DNA from: a bacterium
GTDB lineage: Bacteria; Margulisbacteria; Marinamargulisbacteria; GCA-2716485; GCA-002719695
Reading direction: 5' to 3'
Assembly (NCBI GenBank): GCA_002716725.1
Contig: PBBX01000003.1
Location: 5,036 to 40,745 of the forward strand
DNA length: 35,710 nucleotides
How positions within the stretch are numbered: the first letter of the stretch is position 1; every line of letters starts with the position of its first letter. Below, one piece after another: positions 1 to 9,646 of the stretch. Position numbers and translations under genes: made by a program. The notes below the pieces were generated by a model, which saw only the letters and a program-made list of their open reading frames with translations, had not been told where the DNA came from and ran no database searches.

Positions 1-2360
1 CCACAATCTTCCTCATATATCATTATATTTTGAGCAACATCAACGAGTCGTCTTGTTAAATAACCTGAGTCAGCTGTACGTAAGGCTGTATCTACTAATC
101 CTTTTCTTGCGCCATATGCAGAAATAAAATATTCTGTCAGTGTAAGTCCCTCTTTAAAATTAGATCTAATCGGAATTTCAATTGTTCTTCCTTGAGAATC
201 AGACATTAATCCACGCATTCCAGCAAGTTGGCGTACTTGATCCATATTTCCACGAGCACCCGAGTTTGCCATAATATAAACGTTATTTAGTTCCCCCATT
301 GCTGATGATAGTTCTAATGATACATTGTGAGTTGTTGTTCGCCATACCTCACTAGATCGCTCCTTTTTGTCTATAGCTGAAATAATTCCCTTTTTCTCTA
401 AATTATTTAACTTTTCTATTTCTTTAAGAGCCTCTTTTATTAAATTAGGTTTTGTTTCTGGAATTGTTAAATCTTCAATTGAAATTGATAAACCTGATAA
501 CGTTGAATATTTAAATCCAATGCGCTTTAAATTATTTAAAATAAATGACGTAATTGTATTGCCATATTTTATATAACAATCATAGGCAAGTTCAGAGATT
601 TGTTTTTTACCCACTACATTATTAATAAACGTATAATCCTGTATTCGTAATTTACGTAACTCTTCATTTATGGCTTCATTAAAAATGATTCTTCCTAATG
701 TTGTCTTTATCAATTTCTTTTGAATTTTCACATAAATCTTTGTTTGGTACTCAATTAAATGTGATTCATGCGCTCGAATAACTTCGTTTACATCAGCAAA
801 TACTTTATTACTATCTTCTAACGAATTATTATCAACTGTTAGATAATATAAACCCAGCACCATATCCTGTGTTGGTGTTGCAATTGCTTTTCCTGATGAT
901 GGTGATAAAAGATTATTTGTAGATTCAATTAATAAGCGACACTCTGCTTGAGCTTCTATACTTAGAGGTAGATGTACAGCCATTTGATCCCCATCAAAAT
1001 CAGCATTAAATGCAGAACATACTAATGGCGGAATTTGAATAGCTGATCCTTCTACTAAAATCGGTTCAAATGCTTGGATCCCTAATCTATGTAGTGTTGG
1101 CGCTCTATTTAATAAGACTAATTTACCTTTGATTACTTTTTCTAATATTGACCATACAACGACTTGCCGTTTTTCAATTTTTCTTTTTGCACTTTTCACA
1201 TTTGATGCAAGCCCTTCTTCTACTAATTTTCTAATAACAAAAGGCTTAAATAACTCTAACGCCATTTCTTTTGGTAATCCACATTGATTAAATTTTAAAT
1301 ATGGACCTACGACAATGACTGATCTTGCAGAATAATCCACTCTTTTTCCTAAAAGATTTTGTCTAAATCGGCCTTGCTTTCCTTCAATAATATTTCCTAA
1401 TGATTTTAATGGCCTTCCATTTGCACCTGAAACAGCACGACCTCGCTTACCATTAGATATTAATACATCTACGGCTTCTTGCAGCATTCTTTTTTCATTT
1501 CGAATAATCATTTCAGGAGCGCCAATATCCATAAGACGTTTTAAACGATTATTTCTATTAACAACTCTACGATATAAATCGTTTAAATCAGAGGTAGCAA
1601 AACGCCCTCCTTCTAATTGAACCATGGGTCTTAAATCTGGAGGCATGACGGGTATTGCATCTAACACCATCCATTCTGGGCTATTGCCTGATTTTTCAAG
1701 TGATTCAATAACTCTTAGACGTTTTATGATCTTTAATTTTTTTTGCCCCTTGGATATACCTAAATCGGCTCTTAATTCTTTGATTAACTTTTTCATATTT
1801 AAATTTTCAAGTAATTTCTTTATCGCATAGGCCCCCATTTCAGCTTTGAATTTATCGCCGTGAATTTCCTTTAATTCAGAATATTCAGCTGTTGATAATA
1901 ATTGTGTTTTTTCAAGAACCCCTTCTAATGATTCGGATAGTTCCGTTATGATATAAGAATCATAATATATTACTTCTTCAAGTTGTCGTGATGTTATATC
2001 TAAGATGATACCCAGATATCCAGGAATCCCCTTTAAAAACCATATATGTGTAACAGGAGCTGCTAATTCTAAATGCCCCATTCGTTCACGTCTAACTCGT
2101 GAATGAGTAACTTCAACACCACACCGCTCACACACAATGCCTCTATATCGAATTCTTCTATACTTACCGCAAGAACATTCCCAATCTTTTACAGGTCCAA
2201 ATATTTTTTCACAAAACAAGCCCTTTCTCTCAGGTTTAAATGTTCGATAATTTATCGTTTCAGGTTTTTCTACTTCCCCATAAGACCAATATCGAATTCT
2301 ATCTGGAGAGGCTAAACCAATTTCTAAAAAATCAAAATCTCTGGAATCATTAACAAACAT
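1..2360 (-). CDS. rpoC: DNA-directed RNA polymerase subunit beta' (partial, 3' end outside window)
   Basis: Catalytic large subunit of RNA polymerase. 786 complete codons are visible, open from the ATG at 2360 to the left edge, so the C-terminal part is missing. The N-terminal zinc-binding site is seen as cysteines 62, 64, 77 and 80. The Mg-binding active-site motif NADFDGDQM lies at residues 452-460 (981-1007), with the three catalytic aspartates 454, 456 and 458. The last visible residues read MIYEEDCG, as in the conserved middle of beta'. An AAGGAG ribosome binding site precedes the start. Only 18 bases separate it from the rpoB stop, so the two subunits are co-transcribed. The visible part is uninterrupted, with no sign of an intein or large insertion. 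The identification is secure. Confidence 0.97.
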   Translation of the reverse strand, partial: MFVNDSRDFDFLEIGLASPDRIRYWSYGEVEKPETINYRTFKPERKGLFCEKIFGPVKDWECSCGKYRRIRYRGIVCERCGVEVTHSRVRRERMGHLELAAPVTHIWFLKGIPGYLGIILDITSRQLEEVIYYDSYIITELSESLEGVLEKTQLLSTAEYSELKEIHGDKFKAEMGAYAIKKLLENLNMKKLIKELRADLGISKGQKKLKIIKRLRVIESLEKSGNSPEWMVLDAIPVMPPDLRPMVQLEGGRFATSDLNDLYRRVVNRNNRLKRLMDIGAPEMIIRNEKRMLQEAVDVLISNGKRGRAVSGANGRPLKSLGNIIEGKQGRFRQNLLGKRVDYSARSVIVVGPYLKFNQCGLPKEMALELFKPFVIRKLVEEGLASNVKSAKRKIEKRQVVVWSILEKVIKGKLVLLNRAPTLHRLGIQAFEPILVEGSAIQIPPLVCSAFNADFDGDQMAVHLPLSIEAQAECRLLIESTNNLLSPSSGKAIATPTQDMVLGLYYLTVDNNSLEDSNKVFADVNEVIRAHESHLIEYQTKIYVKIQKKLIKTTLGRIIFNEAINEELRKLRIQDYTFINNVVGKKQISELAYDCYIKYGNTITSFILNNLKRIGFKYSTLSGLSISIEDLTIPETKPNLIKEALKEIEKLNNLEKKGIISAIDKKERSSEVWRTTTHNVSLELSSAMGELNNVYIMANSGARGNMDQVRQLAGMRGLMSDSQGRTIEIPIRSNFKEGLTLTEYFISAYGARKGLVDTALRTADSGYLTRRLVDVAQNIMIYEEDC

Positions 2361-2378
2361 TTTTTATCTCCTTTATCA

Positions 2379-5300
2379 TTATCTAGTATCAATTTCTATG
2401 CCATCCGGTGACATAATACGAATATCTAATGCGATTGATCTTAGTTCTCGTAATAATACTCGAAATGATTCAGGGGTTCCTGGTCTACCTAAAGATCTTC
2501 CTTTAATAATGGATTCATAAGCCTTTGCTCTTCCTGTTAAATCATCTGATTTTAGTGTAAGCATTTCCTGCAAGGTATTAGCAGCCCCATAGGCCTCTAA
2601 GGCCCATACTTCCATTTCTCCAAATCGTTGCCCCCCATACTGCGCTTTTCCACCTAAGGGTTGTTGCGTCACAAGTGAATAAGGCCCTGTTGATCTAGCA
2701 TGGATTTTATCATCTACCAAATGAATTAGTTTTAACATGTACATATACCCAACTGTAACAGGGCGATCCATTGATAATCCTGTTCTTCCATCTCTAAGCA
2801 TTACTTTACCAGTGCCATCTAACCACTTTAACTTACTTTTTGATGATGCTTCTGTTAATTTCTCTTTTACTCTGTTAACTGACGATTGATCTTCATAAAC
2901 TTCATCAAATAATTGTACTTCATAGTTTTCATTTAAATGATGGGAAGCCATTCCTAATAACGTTTCAAATAACTGACCTACATTCATACGAGAGGGAACC
3001 CCTAGCGGATTTAAAATGATATCAATAGGAGTACCATCAGGTAAAAATGGCATATCTTCTATGGGTAATATAGTAGAAATAACACCTTTATTTCCGTGCC
3101 TTCCAGCCATTTTATCGCCAATTGACACTTTTCTTAATTGAGCAATATAAACTCTAACAATATAATTTACGCCGGCAGGTAGCATGTCATCTGTATCTCT
3201 AGAAAACACACGAACACCTATTACTTTCCCTGTTTCCCCTGAAGATACTCTTAATGATGTATCTTTCATATCTCTAGCTTTATCCCCAAAGATCGCTCTT
3301 AATAACTTTTCTTCTGCAGGAGGCTCAGATTCTCCTTTAGGTGTTACTTTTCCAACTAATATATCGCCTGCCTTTACTTCTGCACCTATACTTACAATTC
3401 CATTTTCATCTAGACGGCCTAGAGAATCTTCACTTACATTTGGTATCTCACGTGTGATCTCTTCAGGACCTAACTTTGTAGATCGGACCTCAACTTCATA
3501 TTTTTGAATGTGAACCGATGTAAACACACTTTCTTTTACTAATCGTTCAGAAATTACAATTGCATCTTCAAAATTATATCCTTCCCAAGGTAAAAGAGCG
3601 ATTAACGTATTTCTTCCTAATGCCAGTTCTCCATCTTTTGTAGCTGATCCGTCTGCAATAACCTGATTCTTTTTTATTTTTTGACCAATTTGAACAATTG
3701 GTTTTTGATTTTTACAGGTATTTTGATTTGATCTAAAAAACTTTTGTAAGGCATAAACATTTTCTTCTTTACCTTCTTTGATGATAATTTCATCACCACT
3801 TACGTGTACCACTTCGCCTTTATCTTTAGCTAGTAAAACTGAGCTAGAATCTCTAGCAATAACTTTTTCAAGACCCGTACCAACATACGCTCTTTCTGGC
3901 ATAATTAATGGGACAGCTTGCCTTTGCATATTAGCCCCCATCAACGCTCTATTAGCATCATCATGTTCTAAAAATGGAATTAATCCACAGGATACCCCTA
4001 CAAGCTGTTTAGGAGATACCCCTATATATTCTATTTGTTTTTTTGGCACTAAAATAAATTGCCGGTTGTGCCTGGCAATTACTAAATCATTTTTAAATGA
4101 ATCCCCCTTTAACATGGCATCCCATGGCGCAATATATGACTTATCTTCTTCATCTGCTGATATAGAAATAATATCATCGGTAACCTTTCCATTTTTCACA
4201 ATCTTATATGGCGTTTCAATAAATCCATACTCATTCACTTTAGCAAAGGTTGCCAAAGGACCAATTAATCCAGCATTCGGACCCTCTGGTGTTTCAATAG
4301 GACACACTCTTCCATAATGTGATGGATGAATATCACGAACATCAAAACCTGCTCTTTCTTTTGTCAGACCTCCCGGCCCTAAGGCACTTAATCGTCTTTT
4401 GTGCGCCATTTCTGCTAATGGATTTGTTTGATCCATAAATTGAGATAATTGTGAACTACCGAAAAACTCTCTCATAACGGCTACAAGTGGTCTAATATTA
4501 ATTAAATTCTGAGGTACAATCTTCTCGGTTCCTTTTAAAGCCATCTGCTCTCTAACTAACCTTTCCAATCTTGCCAGACCTATTCGCATTTGCTTTTGCA
4601 ATTGTTCACCTACAGCACGAATTCGTCTATTTCCTAAATGATCTATATCATCTACAGTACCTTCTCCATGTAATAATTTTAAAAGTTGGTTTAATAAATT
4701 AATGACATCTTCTTTTACTAAACAAGTAATATTCTTATCAATATCTGACTCTAATCGTCTATTAAGCCGATACCTTCCAACTAATGATAAGTCATATTTT
4801 GTATCAACAAAAAATAAATTATTTAAAGCGGTTTTAGCTCCCTCAACGGTAACAGGATCACCAGGTCTTAACTTCTTATTTAACTCTACTAATGACACAT
4901 CTTTTGATTCCATAGGATATTTTTCTAATGTATGTTTAAAAAATTCCTTATGTTCTATTTTTGAAAACATTTCTTCTTCTGTAAATCCTAATGCCCCTAA
5001 TAAAACTGTAATAGGCACCTTTTTTAATTTATTTACATTTGCAAAAATAGTATCATCCCTTTCAGATTCAAGTTCCAACCAAGATCCCCTATTAGGGATA
5101 ATTGTTGCAACAAATAATTCTTTTGACGTGATAGCCGATGTTGGCTTTGTTCTAAAATAAACACCTGGTGATCTTACAAATTGACTTACAATAACTCTTT
5201 CAGCTCCATTTATTAAGAAAGTTCCATATCGTGACATCATTGGAATATCACTTAACAAAGCTTCTTGTTCTATAACCTCACCTGTTTCTTTATTATTTAA

Positions 5301-5582
5301 TCTAATGGGTACTTTAAGTGCAGAGCAGTAGGTAACTTCTCTTACTTGGGATTCTTCAAAAGAATACTCTGGTTCTTCAAACGTAAAATTATCTAAAAAT
5401 TCAAGCTCTAATTTTCCTCCACAACCAATTATGGGAGATATATTATCTAGCTCTTCTTTAATCCCGTCACTTATAAAACGCTTAAACGATGCAATCTGCA
5501 CATCGATTAGGTTTGGTGGTGTAAGATTATCCCTGTTTGTTTCTTGATTAAGCCTAACACGCTCTCTTTGTTTCGTAGTCAA
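2379..5582 (-). CDS. rpoB: DNA-directed RNA polymerase subunit beta
   Basis: The second large RNA polymerase subunit, 1067 residues, on the short side for bacterial beta because the lineage-specific insertions of E. coli are absent. The rifampicin pocket is recognisable at residues 375-406 and carries the sensitive-type residues D384, H394 and S399 (E. coli D516, H526, S531). Conserved blocks such as CPIETPEGPN (427-436) and the C-terminal AYGAANTLQEML region are present. The start is a TTG at 5582-5580 preceded by GAGGAG at good spacing; no nearby ATG fits. It follows rplL after a strong hairpin and precedes rpoC by 18 bases. The unusual TTG start and the upstream hairpin may together set beta synthesis below that of L7/L12; that is inference. 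Confidence 0.97.
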   Translation of the reverse strand: MTTKQRERVRLNQETNRDNLTPPNLIDVQIASFKRFISDGIKEELDNISPIIGCGGKLELEFLDNFTFEEPEYSFEESQVREVTYCSALKVPIRLNNKETGEVIEQEALLSDIPMMSRYGTFLINGAERVIVSQFVRSPGVYFRTKPTSAITSKELFVATIIPNRGSWLELESERDDTIFANVNKLKKVPITVLLGALGFTEEEMFSKIEHKEFFKHTLEKYPMESKDVSLVELNKKLRPGDPVTVEGAKTALNNLFFVDTKYDLSLVGRYRLNRRLESDIDKNITCLVKEDVINLLNQLLKLLHGEGTVDDIDHLGNRRIRAVGEQLQKQMRIGLARLERLVREQMALKGTEKIVPQNLINIRPLVAVMREFFGSSQLSQFMDQTNPLAEMAHKRRLSALGPGGLTKERAGFDVRDIHPSHYGRVCPIETPEGPNAGLIGPLATFAKVNEYGFIETPYKIVKNGKVTDDIISISADEEDKSYIAPWDAMLKGDSFKNDLVIARHNRQFILVPKKQIEYIGVSPKQLVGVSCGLIPFLEHDDANRALMGANMQRQAVPLIMPERAYVGTGLEKVIARDSSSVLLAKDKGEVVHVSGDEIIIKEGKEENVYALQKFFRSNQNTCKNQKPIVQIGQKIKKNQVIADGSATKDGELALGRNTLIALLPWEGYNFEDAIVISERLVKESVFTSVHIQKYEVEVRSTKLGPEEITREIPNVSEDSLGRLDENGIVSIGAEVKAGDILVGKVTPKGESEPPAEEKLLRAIFGDKARDMKDTSLRVSSGETGKVIGVRVFSRDTDDMLPAGVNYIVRVYIAQLRKVSIGDKMAGRHGNKGVISTILPIEDMPFLPDGTPIDIILNPLGVPSRMNVGQLFETLLGMASHHLNENYEVQLFDEVYEDQSSVNRVKEKLTEASSKSKLKWLDGTGKVMLRDGRTGLSMDRPVTVGYMYMLKLIHLVDDKIHARSTGPYSLVTQQPLGGKAQYGGQRFGEMEVWALEAYGAANTLQEMLTLKSDDLTGRAKAYESIIKGRSLGRPGTPESFRVLLRELRSIALDIRIMSPDGIEIDTR

Positions 5583-5605
5583 AATATGATCTCCTCATAA
5601 TCAAA

Positions 5606-5637
5606 CTACCTGAAGGGTTCGTCACTCCTTCAGGCAG
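5606..5637 (-). terminator. Attenuator-like hairpin between rplL and rpoB
   Basis: Read on the minus strand, an 11-bp stem (CTGCCTGAAGG pairing with CCTTCAGGTAG, one G-U pair) encloses a 10-base loop. It lies 17 bases after the rplL stop and just before the rpoB ribosome binding site. No strong U-tract follows, so partial read-through is expected rather than full termination. A partial terminator at this place is established for E. coli; its function here is inferred from position. Confidence 0.7.
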
Positions 5638-5653
5638 TAATATAATCACTCAA

Positions 5654-6082
5654 TTACTTAATTTCTACTTTTGCTCCTTGCTCCTCAATTTGCTTCTTTA
5701 TTGCCTCTGCATCTTCTTTTGTCACGCCTTCTTTTATACTCTTTGGAACATTATCAACAATCTCTTTTGCCTCTTTTAATCCCAACCCTGTAACTTCTCT
5801 CACTGCTTTTAATACCTGTATTTTCTTGTCGCCAACGTCTGAAAGAACAACACTTACGGTTGAACTTCCTGAAGAGTCATCATCAGAACCTCCTTCAGAA
5901 GGCGCTGCTGCAACAGCAACAGGAGCTGCAGCTACCACACCAAACTCATCTTCTAAGGCTTTAACTAAATTAGATAACTCTAATACAGTCATATTTTTAA
6001 CCTGATCTATTAATTTTTGTGAATCTTTTGACAAATTTTCTACTGATTTCTCTTTTTCTTCAACTTTAGTTTCTTCTGCCAT
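5654..6082 (-). CDS. rplL: Large ribosomal subunit protein bL12 (L7/L12)
   Basis: Stalk protein of the 50S subunit that recruits translational GTPases. It has 142 residues against about 120-128 in most bacteria. The extra length is an acidic, charged N-terminal leader of roughly 18 residues before the dimerisation helix ([19 protein letters not shown]). An Ala/Gly/Ser/Asp-rich hinge follows (about residues 51-73). The C-terminal domain carries the conserved factor-binding surface ([20 protein letters not shown]). The start is backed by an AGGAGG site six bases upstream. It lies 11 bases after rplJ and is followed by the attenuator-like hairpin, the usual arrangement that allows more L12 than RNA polymerase to be made. 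Confidence 0.96.
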   Translation of the reverse strand: MAEETKVEEKEKSVENLSKDSQKLIDQVKNMTVLELSNLVKALEDEFGVVAAAPVAVAAAPSEGGSDDDSSGSSTVSVVLSDVGDKKIQVLKAVREVTGLGLKEAKEIVDNVPKSIKEGVTKEDAEAIKKQIEEQGAKVEIK

Positions 6083-6093
6083 TATTTCACCTC

Positions 6094-6609
6094 CTATTTA
6101 TTATTCTTTATATTATTCAATACATTAATAAAACTATTGACAGGGCTTGATAACGTTGCAACTAAACCAGTTAGAGGCCCTTTAATAAGTCCAATTGTTT
6201 TTGCTATAAGCTCTTCTTTTGAAGGAAGCTTTGCTAGCGTGCCAATTTGTTTACTATCAATGTATTTTCCATCTAATACCCCCCCCTTTATTTCGAAGCT
6301 TTCGTAATCTTTTTGATAGGATACCAGAAGCTTCGTTAACCCTACAATATTGTCGTCTGATTTAAAGATAATATTTTGACCTGTTAATAATTCTTCTGGG
6401 CATTCAAACTTATTTGCATCAAATGCTCTCTTCGTCATTCGATTACGTAACACTTTAACAAAAAATCCCTCTTTAAAGATTCGTTGTCTCAAGTCCGTAA
6501 TATCAGAAACACTTAAGCCACTATAATTTGATATTATTATAGCTTCTGAATCTTTAAATTCTGTTTCAATATTTTTAACAATCTCTTTCTTCTTTTCTAT
6601 AGCACTCAT
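6094..6609 (-). CDS. rplJ: Large ribosomal subunit protein uL10
   Basis: Base of the ribosomal stalk; binds 23S rRNA and several L12 dimers. 171 residues from the chosen ATG. The N-terminal rRNA-binding domain is typical ([20 protein letters not shown] region), with the L12-binding helix at the C-terminus. The reading frame also has an ATG four codons upstream at 6621, inside the end of rplA. I prefer the ATG at 6609 because a GAGAG site sits five bases before it and the overlap with rplA disappears, whereas nothing resembling a ribosome binding site precedes 6621. It lies directly between rplA and rplL, so no separate L10 leader RNA can exist upstream. Confidence 0.95.
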   Translation of the reverse strand: MSAIEKKKEIVKNIETEFKDSEAIIISNYSGLSVSDITDLRQRIFKEGFFVKVLRNRMTKRAFDANKFECPEELLTGQNIIFKSDDNIVGLTKLLVSYQKDYESFEIKGGVLDGKYIDSKQIGTLAKLPSKEELIAKTIGLIKGPLTGLVATLSSPVNSFINVLNNIKNNK

Positions 6610-6610
6610 G

Positions 6611-7312
6611 TTAACTCTCATTCCATTTAATTTTTAAGGGTTCAATAAATATACTAGGACTTTGTGTTGAACACAATGCTATTGATTTAAAATAGGTTCC
6701 CTTGGATTTATTTGGTTTAATTTTATTTATAAAATCATAAATATAATAAAAATTTTCCAATAAATCCTCTTCTGAAAAAGATGTATTTCCAATCATTAGA
6801 TGTATGATGCCATTTTTATCATTGCGATATTCAAATTTTCCTGATTTAAATTCTTTTACAGCTTTTGCAATATCCTGGGTTACTGTTCCTAGCTTTGGAT
6901 TTGGCATTAATCCTTTTGAACCAAGTACTTTTCCTAATCGACCTATTTTTTTCATTAAAGGGGGAGTCGCTATAATGATATCAAAATCAAACCAACCTGA
7001 TTGAATTTTCTCTATGTAATCATCACTACCGACATAATCGGCACCATTATCATTTGCAATAGTCGCCTGCTCGCCCTCTGCTATAACCAAGATTTTCTTT
7101 TCTTTTCCAATGCCCTTAGGTAAACTAACCGTTCCTCGAAGTTGCTGATCTGCATGCTTTGGATCAATCCCTAAATTGAAATGAACTTCGATCGTTTCAT
7201 TAAATTTAGCAAATGAAACTTGCTTCAATAAAGACAGCGCTTCATTTGGAGAATAAAACTTGCTTTTTTCAATTAATTTATGTTTTTCTTTATATACTTT
7301 TGACTGTTTCAT
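6611..7312 (-). CDS. rplA: Large ribosomal subunit protein uL1
   Basis: L1 stalk protein of the 50S subunit, involved in release of E-site tRNA and, in many bacteria, a translational repressor of its own rplK-rplA mRNA. 233 residues, normal for the family. The family signature around [15 protein letters not shown] is present at about residues 132-146. The start ATG overlaps the rplK stop by four bases (ATGA), indicating translational coupling. The C-terminal tail (KIKWNES) is slightly divergent but the domain is complete. Confidence 0.96.
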   Translation of the reverse strand: MKQSKVYKEKHKLIEKSKFYSPNEALSLLKQVSFAKFNETIEVHFNLGIDPKHADQQLRGTVSLPKGIGKEKKILVIAEGEQATIANDNGADYVGSDDYIEKIQSGWFDFDIIIATPPLMKKIGRLGKVLGSKGLMPNPKLGTVTQDIAKAVKEFKSGKFEYRNDKNGIIHLMIGNTSFSEEDLLENFYYIYDFINKIKPNKSKGTYFKSIALCSTQSPSIFIEPLKIKWNES

Positions 7313-7749
7313 TTTTGTACCGTTACTCCCATACTTCTAGCACTTCCTTCAATAATTCTACATGCCATTTCTATTGTATTAGCATTTAAATCTTCCAATT
7401 TTTCTTTTGCAATTGCTTCTACTTGTTCTTTTCTTAATTTCCCAACAAAATGAGTATTCGGCGTTGGAGAGCCTGATTTTAACTTTAATTCTTTTTTAAT
7501 CAATTCACTTACAGGAGGTGTCTTTAATACAAAAATAAATGTACGATCGACATAAACATAAATTTCGACAGGAATCAGAAAACCAGCCTTATCTTTTGTT
7601 TGATCATTGTAAGCCTTACAAAAATCCATAATATTAACCCCATGTTGACCTAACGCAGGCCCAACCGGAGGTGCTGGAGTTGCTTTTCCCGCAGGAATTT
7701 GCAATTTAATAACCCCCATGACTTCTTTTTTATGCTTTAACTTTCCCAT
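7309..7749 (-). CDS. rplK: Large ribosomal subunit protein uL11
   Basis: Binds the GTPase-associated region of 23S rRNA, where it contacts elongation factors and, in organisms that have it, the RelA stringent factor. 146 residues, close to the usual 141. The N-terminal domain shows the conserved [19 protein letters not shown] stretch, and the C-terminal rRNA-binding domain ends with GSARSMGV. An AGGTGA site precedes the ATG. It starts nine bases after nusG and shares an ATGA overlap with rplA. Confidence 0.97.
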   Translation of the reverse strand: MGKLKHKKEVMGVIKLQIPAGKATPAPPVGPALGQHGVNIMDFCKAYNDQTKDKAGFLIPVEIYVYVDRTFIFVLKTPPVSELIKKELKLKSGSPTPNTHFVGKLRKEQVEAIAKEKLEDLNANTIEMACRIIEGSARSMGVTVQK

Positions 7750-7758
7750 TTATATCAC

Positions 7759-8610
7759 CTAAACTGTTTTTTCTACTTGCTCAAAATCCAATTCTACTGG
7801 CGTTTCTCTACCAAATATGGATATTTTAGCTTTAATATTACCTTTTAATGAATTGATCTCAGAAATAGAACCGGTATAGCCTCTAAATGGTCCATCAACC
7901 ACCTTGATTACTTCTCCAACCTCAAAATCTACATCAATCTCTTTACTTGTATCTCCCACTTTTCTTAATACCTTTAAGATCTCATCTTCTACAACCGGAG
8001 ATGGTTTATTACCAATCCCAACAAACTTAGCAATACCTGGAATTTGACGTAACTCATATGCCAATTCATCCTCAATATTCATTTGAATAAAAACATAACC
8101 CGGAAAAATTTTTGTAACTTTTTCAAGACGCTTATTATTTTTTAATTCAACCGTCTGCTGAGTTGGAACTAATACCCTAAAAAGCTTTCCATCATATTTT
8201 CCAGCATCAATGACTTGTTGCACTCTTGTCTCAACACGTTTTTCATAGTTTGATAGTGTTTGAACTATATACCAATTAAGATTGTTGGCGATACTTTCAT
8301 TACCTGGTTTTTTTTCAACGTCTGGTAACACATCATCATTTGTTTCACTATTTTCTTCGGATTCATCCGTATCGTTTACTATATCTCCCATTACATCTTC
8401 ATTTATCGTTTCTACAGATTCCTTACTATCCATATTATTCTTATTTTCTTCCTTTTCACTTTTCTCTATTTTTTGATTGTCTATATGTTTATTATCTTTT
8501 TCTTGCTGATTATCTCCTAAATTACTTCCCTCTTGAACGTGTGCATTTTTGTTACCATCATGCTGCGATTGTTCATTTGAGTTTGTAATATCAGTACTTG
8601 TATTTGACAC
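7759..8610 (-). CDS. nusG: Transcription termination/antitermination protein NusG with long acidic N-terminal extension
   Basis: NusG binds the RNA polymerase clamp through its NGN domain and links it to Rho or the ribosome through its KOW domain. The NGN domain begins at about residue 112 (NWYIVQTLSNYEKR) and the KOW domain occupies about 229-283 (VIKVVDGPFRGYTGSI). The first 110 residues are a low-complexity segment rich in Asn, Asp, Glu, Gln, Lys and Ser, with almost no hydrophobic residues and so probably disordered. That makes the protein 283 residues against about 175-190 usually. A later start is possible, but the frame stays open with ordinary codons and the next ATG is at residue 60. 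It lies between secE and rplK, as in most bacteria. Confidence 0.95.
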   Translation of the reverse strand: MSNTSTDITNSNEQSQHDGNKNAHVQEGSNLGDNQQEKDNKHIDNQKIEKSEKEENKNNMDSKESVETINEDVMGDIVNDTDESEENSETNDDVLPDVEKKPGNESIANNLNWYIVQTLSNYEKRVETRVQQVIDAGKYDGKLFRVLVPTQQTVELKNNKRLEKVTKIFPGYVFIQMNIEDELAYELRQIPGIAKFVGIGNKPSPVVEDEILKVLRKVGDTSKEIDVDFEVGEVIKVVDGPFRGYTGSISEINSLKGNIKAKISIFGRETPVELDFEQVEKTV

Positions 8611-8632
8611 TTAATTTATTCCTTTATTTATT

Positions 8633-8860
8633 CTAAGCTTCGCCACGCAAGACATAGAACAGCTTTGATAAAACTAAATCTAAACCACTTACATATGATG
8701 TTAAAACAACAACTAATGCAAGAATTAAGATTGTAGATTTTATCAGTGTATTGCGATTTGGCCAAGTGACCTTTTTTAATTCAATAGATGGGTTTGTTGA
8801 AAAACTAGGTTTTCTTGTTGACTTTTTAACTTGTGGTATTTCTTTTTTTGCTATAGCCAT
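8633..8860 (-). CDS. secE: Preprotein translocase subunit SecE
   Basis: Small clamp subunit of the SecYEG channel. From the ATG at 8860 it has 75 residues. A polar, basic N-terminus is followed by the family's amphipathic segment with VTWPNR at 31-36, then one transmembrane helix at about 42-62. The frame extends upstream to 8917, but that would run into the tRNA-Trp gene, so I reject the longer start. GGAAAA lies seven bases before the chosen ATG. The single-helix form is the usual one outside gammaproteobacteria. It sits between tRNA-Trp and nusG, a widely conserved order. Confidence 0.94.
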   Translation of the reverse strand: MAIAKKEIPQVKKSTRKPSFSTNPSIELKKVTWPNRNTLIKSTILILALVVVLTSYVSGLDLVLSKLFYVLRGEA

Positions 8861-8887
8861 TATGTTTTCCAATGCTTTAATAAATTT

Positions 8888-8964
8888 TGGCAGGCCCGGT
8901 CGGATTCGAACCGACAACCCTCGGTTTTGGAGACCGATGCTCTACCAATTAGAGCTACGAGCCT
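8888..8964 (-). tRNA. trnW: tRNA-Trp (anticodon CCA)
   Basis: A full cloverleaf of 77 nt including an encoded CCA end. The acceptor stem is AGGCTCG with CGGGCCT, the D arm GCTC/GAGC, the anticodon stem TCGGT/ACCGA around the loop CTCCAAA (anticodon CCA at 8928-8930), and the T arm GTCGG-TTCGAAT-CCGAC. The discriminator is G, as expected for bacterial tRNA-Trp. It is the first gene of the leftward transcript and lies 27 bases upstream of the secE start. Confidence 0.98.
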
Positions 8965-8991
8965 ATGTTAAGCTCAGTTTAAAGAATTGAA

Positions 8992-9019
8992 TTTATCATA
9001 GTCATTATTTAAAAGTCAA
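8992..9019 (-). promoter_or_regulatory. Possible promoter for tRNA-Trp-secE-nusG-rpl-rpo block
   Basis: On the minus strand TTGACT (9014-9019) is separated by 16 bases from GATAAA (8992-8997). Transcription would begin about 20 bases before the tRNA. The -10 match is only moderate; TATGAT nearby (8995-9000) has too short a spacing. Confidence 0.4.
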
Positions 9020-9031
9020 ACTTTAATTTTA

Positions 9032-9060
9032 TTGACATTTCTAAATTAATTATGTATTTT
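9032..9060 (+). promoter_or_regulatory. Probable promoter of the rplU operon
   Basis: A perfect TTGACA (9032-9037) is followed after 17 bases by TATTTT (9055-9060), giving a leader of roughly 80 bases before rplU. It is divergent from the tRNA-Trp promoter; the two -35 boxes lie only 12 bases apart. Confidence 0.5.
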
Positions 9061-9145
9061 CATTTGAATCATTAAAAATTTAACATATTTAACACTTAAA
9101 ATATTGCTAAGATTATTAGAATAATGATAGTTGGAGGTTTTAAAG

Positions 9146-9622
9146 TTGTCTGAAAAAAGTGAAGAGTTTGTAATTATCGAAACCGGTGGTAAGCAATATA
9201 TTTTGGAAAAAGATACGGTTGTTAGTATAGAAAAGTTAACTGATCAAAAAAGCAAAACGATAACATTTGATAATGTATTGCTTCATTCCAAAAATGGAAC
9301 GTTATCTGTTGGAACGCCCTATTTAAATATTGCTGTTAAAGCTGAGATTCTTTCCAATGAAACCGATAAAAAAATTCGTGTTTTTAAATTCAAACCAAAA
9401 ACAGGATACAAAAAGAAACAAGGTCACAGACAAACTTATACAACTATTAAAGTTATATCTATTGGGGCATCTAAATCATCTGATTCTAAACAAACAGCTG
9501 AAACAAAACCTAGTAAGGTTAGTGCAAAAACACAGCATTCCGATTCAGCTAAAAAATCAAAACCAAGCGTTTCGACAAAAACAGCTGCTAGCAAAGGTAA
9601 AACTAGCTCTAAAAAAACATAA
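9146..9622 (+). CDS. rplU: Large ribosomal subunit protein bL21 with basic C-terminal extension
   Basis: 50S protein that packs against 23S rRNA and L20. The L21 domain spans about residues 8-105 (FVIIETGGKQYILE; KKKQGHRQTYTTIKV). It is followed by about 52 residues made almost only of Ser, Lys, Thr and Ala, unlike the usual protein of about 103 residues. I chose the TTG at 9146 because GGAGG lies eight bases before it. An upstream in-frame TTG at 9131 would make the ribosome binding site part of the coding region. It heads the rplU-rpmA-obgE-proB operon. Confidence 0.93.
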   Translation: MSEKSEEFVIIETGGKQYILEKDTVVSIEKLTDQKSKTITFDNVLLHSKNGTLSVGTPYLNIAVKAEILSNETDKKIRVFKFKPKTGYKKKQGHRQTYTTIKVISIGASKSSDSKQTAETKPSKVSAKTQHSDSAKKSKPSVSTKTAASKGKTSSKKT

Positions 9623-9646
9623 TTATTTTAAATTTAGGAGTTTAAA

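Noticed and set aside
3184-5160. Three plus-strand ORFs of 107-179 codons opposite rpoB
   Set aside because: They are antisense shadows of a secure gene, without ribosome binding sites or recognisable protein character.
8282-8588. Two plus-strand Ser/Phe- and Tyr/Leu-rich ORFs opposite the nusG extension
   Set aside because: Their composition is the complement of an acidic low-complexity coding segment, and nusG has the conserved neighbourhood.
8861-8917. Longer secE with 19 extra N-terminal residues
   Set aside because: It would start inside the tRNA-Trp gene; the ATG at 8860 gives a normal SecE.
9131-9145. Upstream TTG start for rplU
   Set aside because: The extension consists of the ribosome binding site itself (GGAGG), which instead serves the TTG at 9146.
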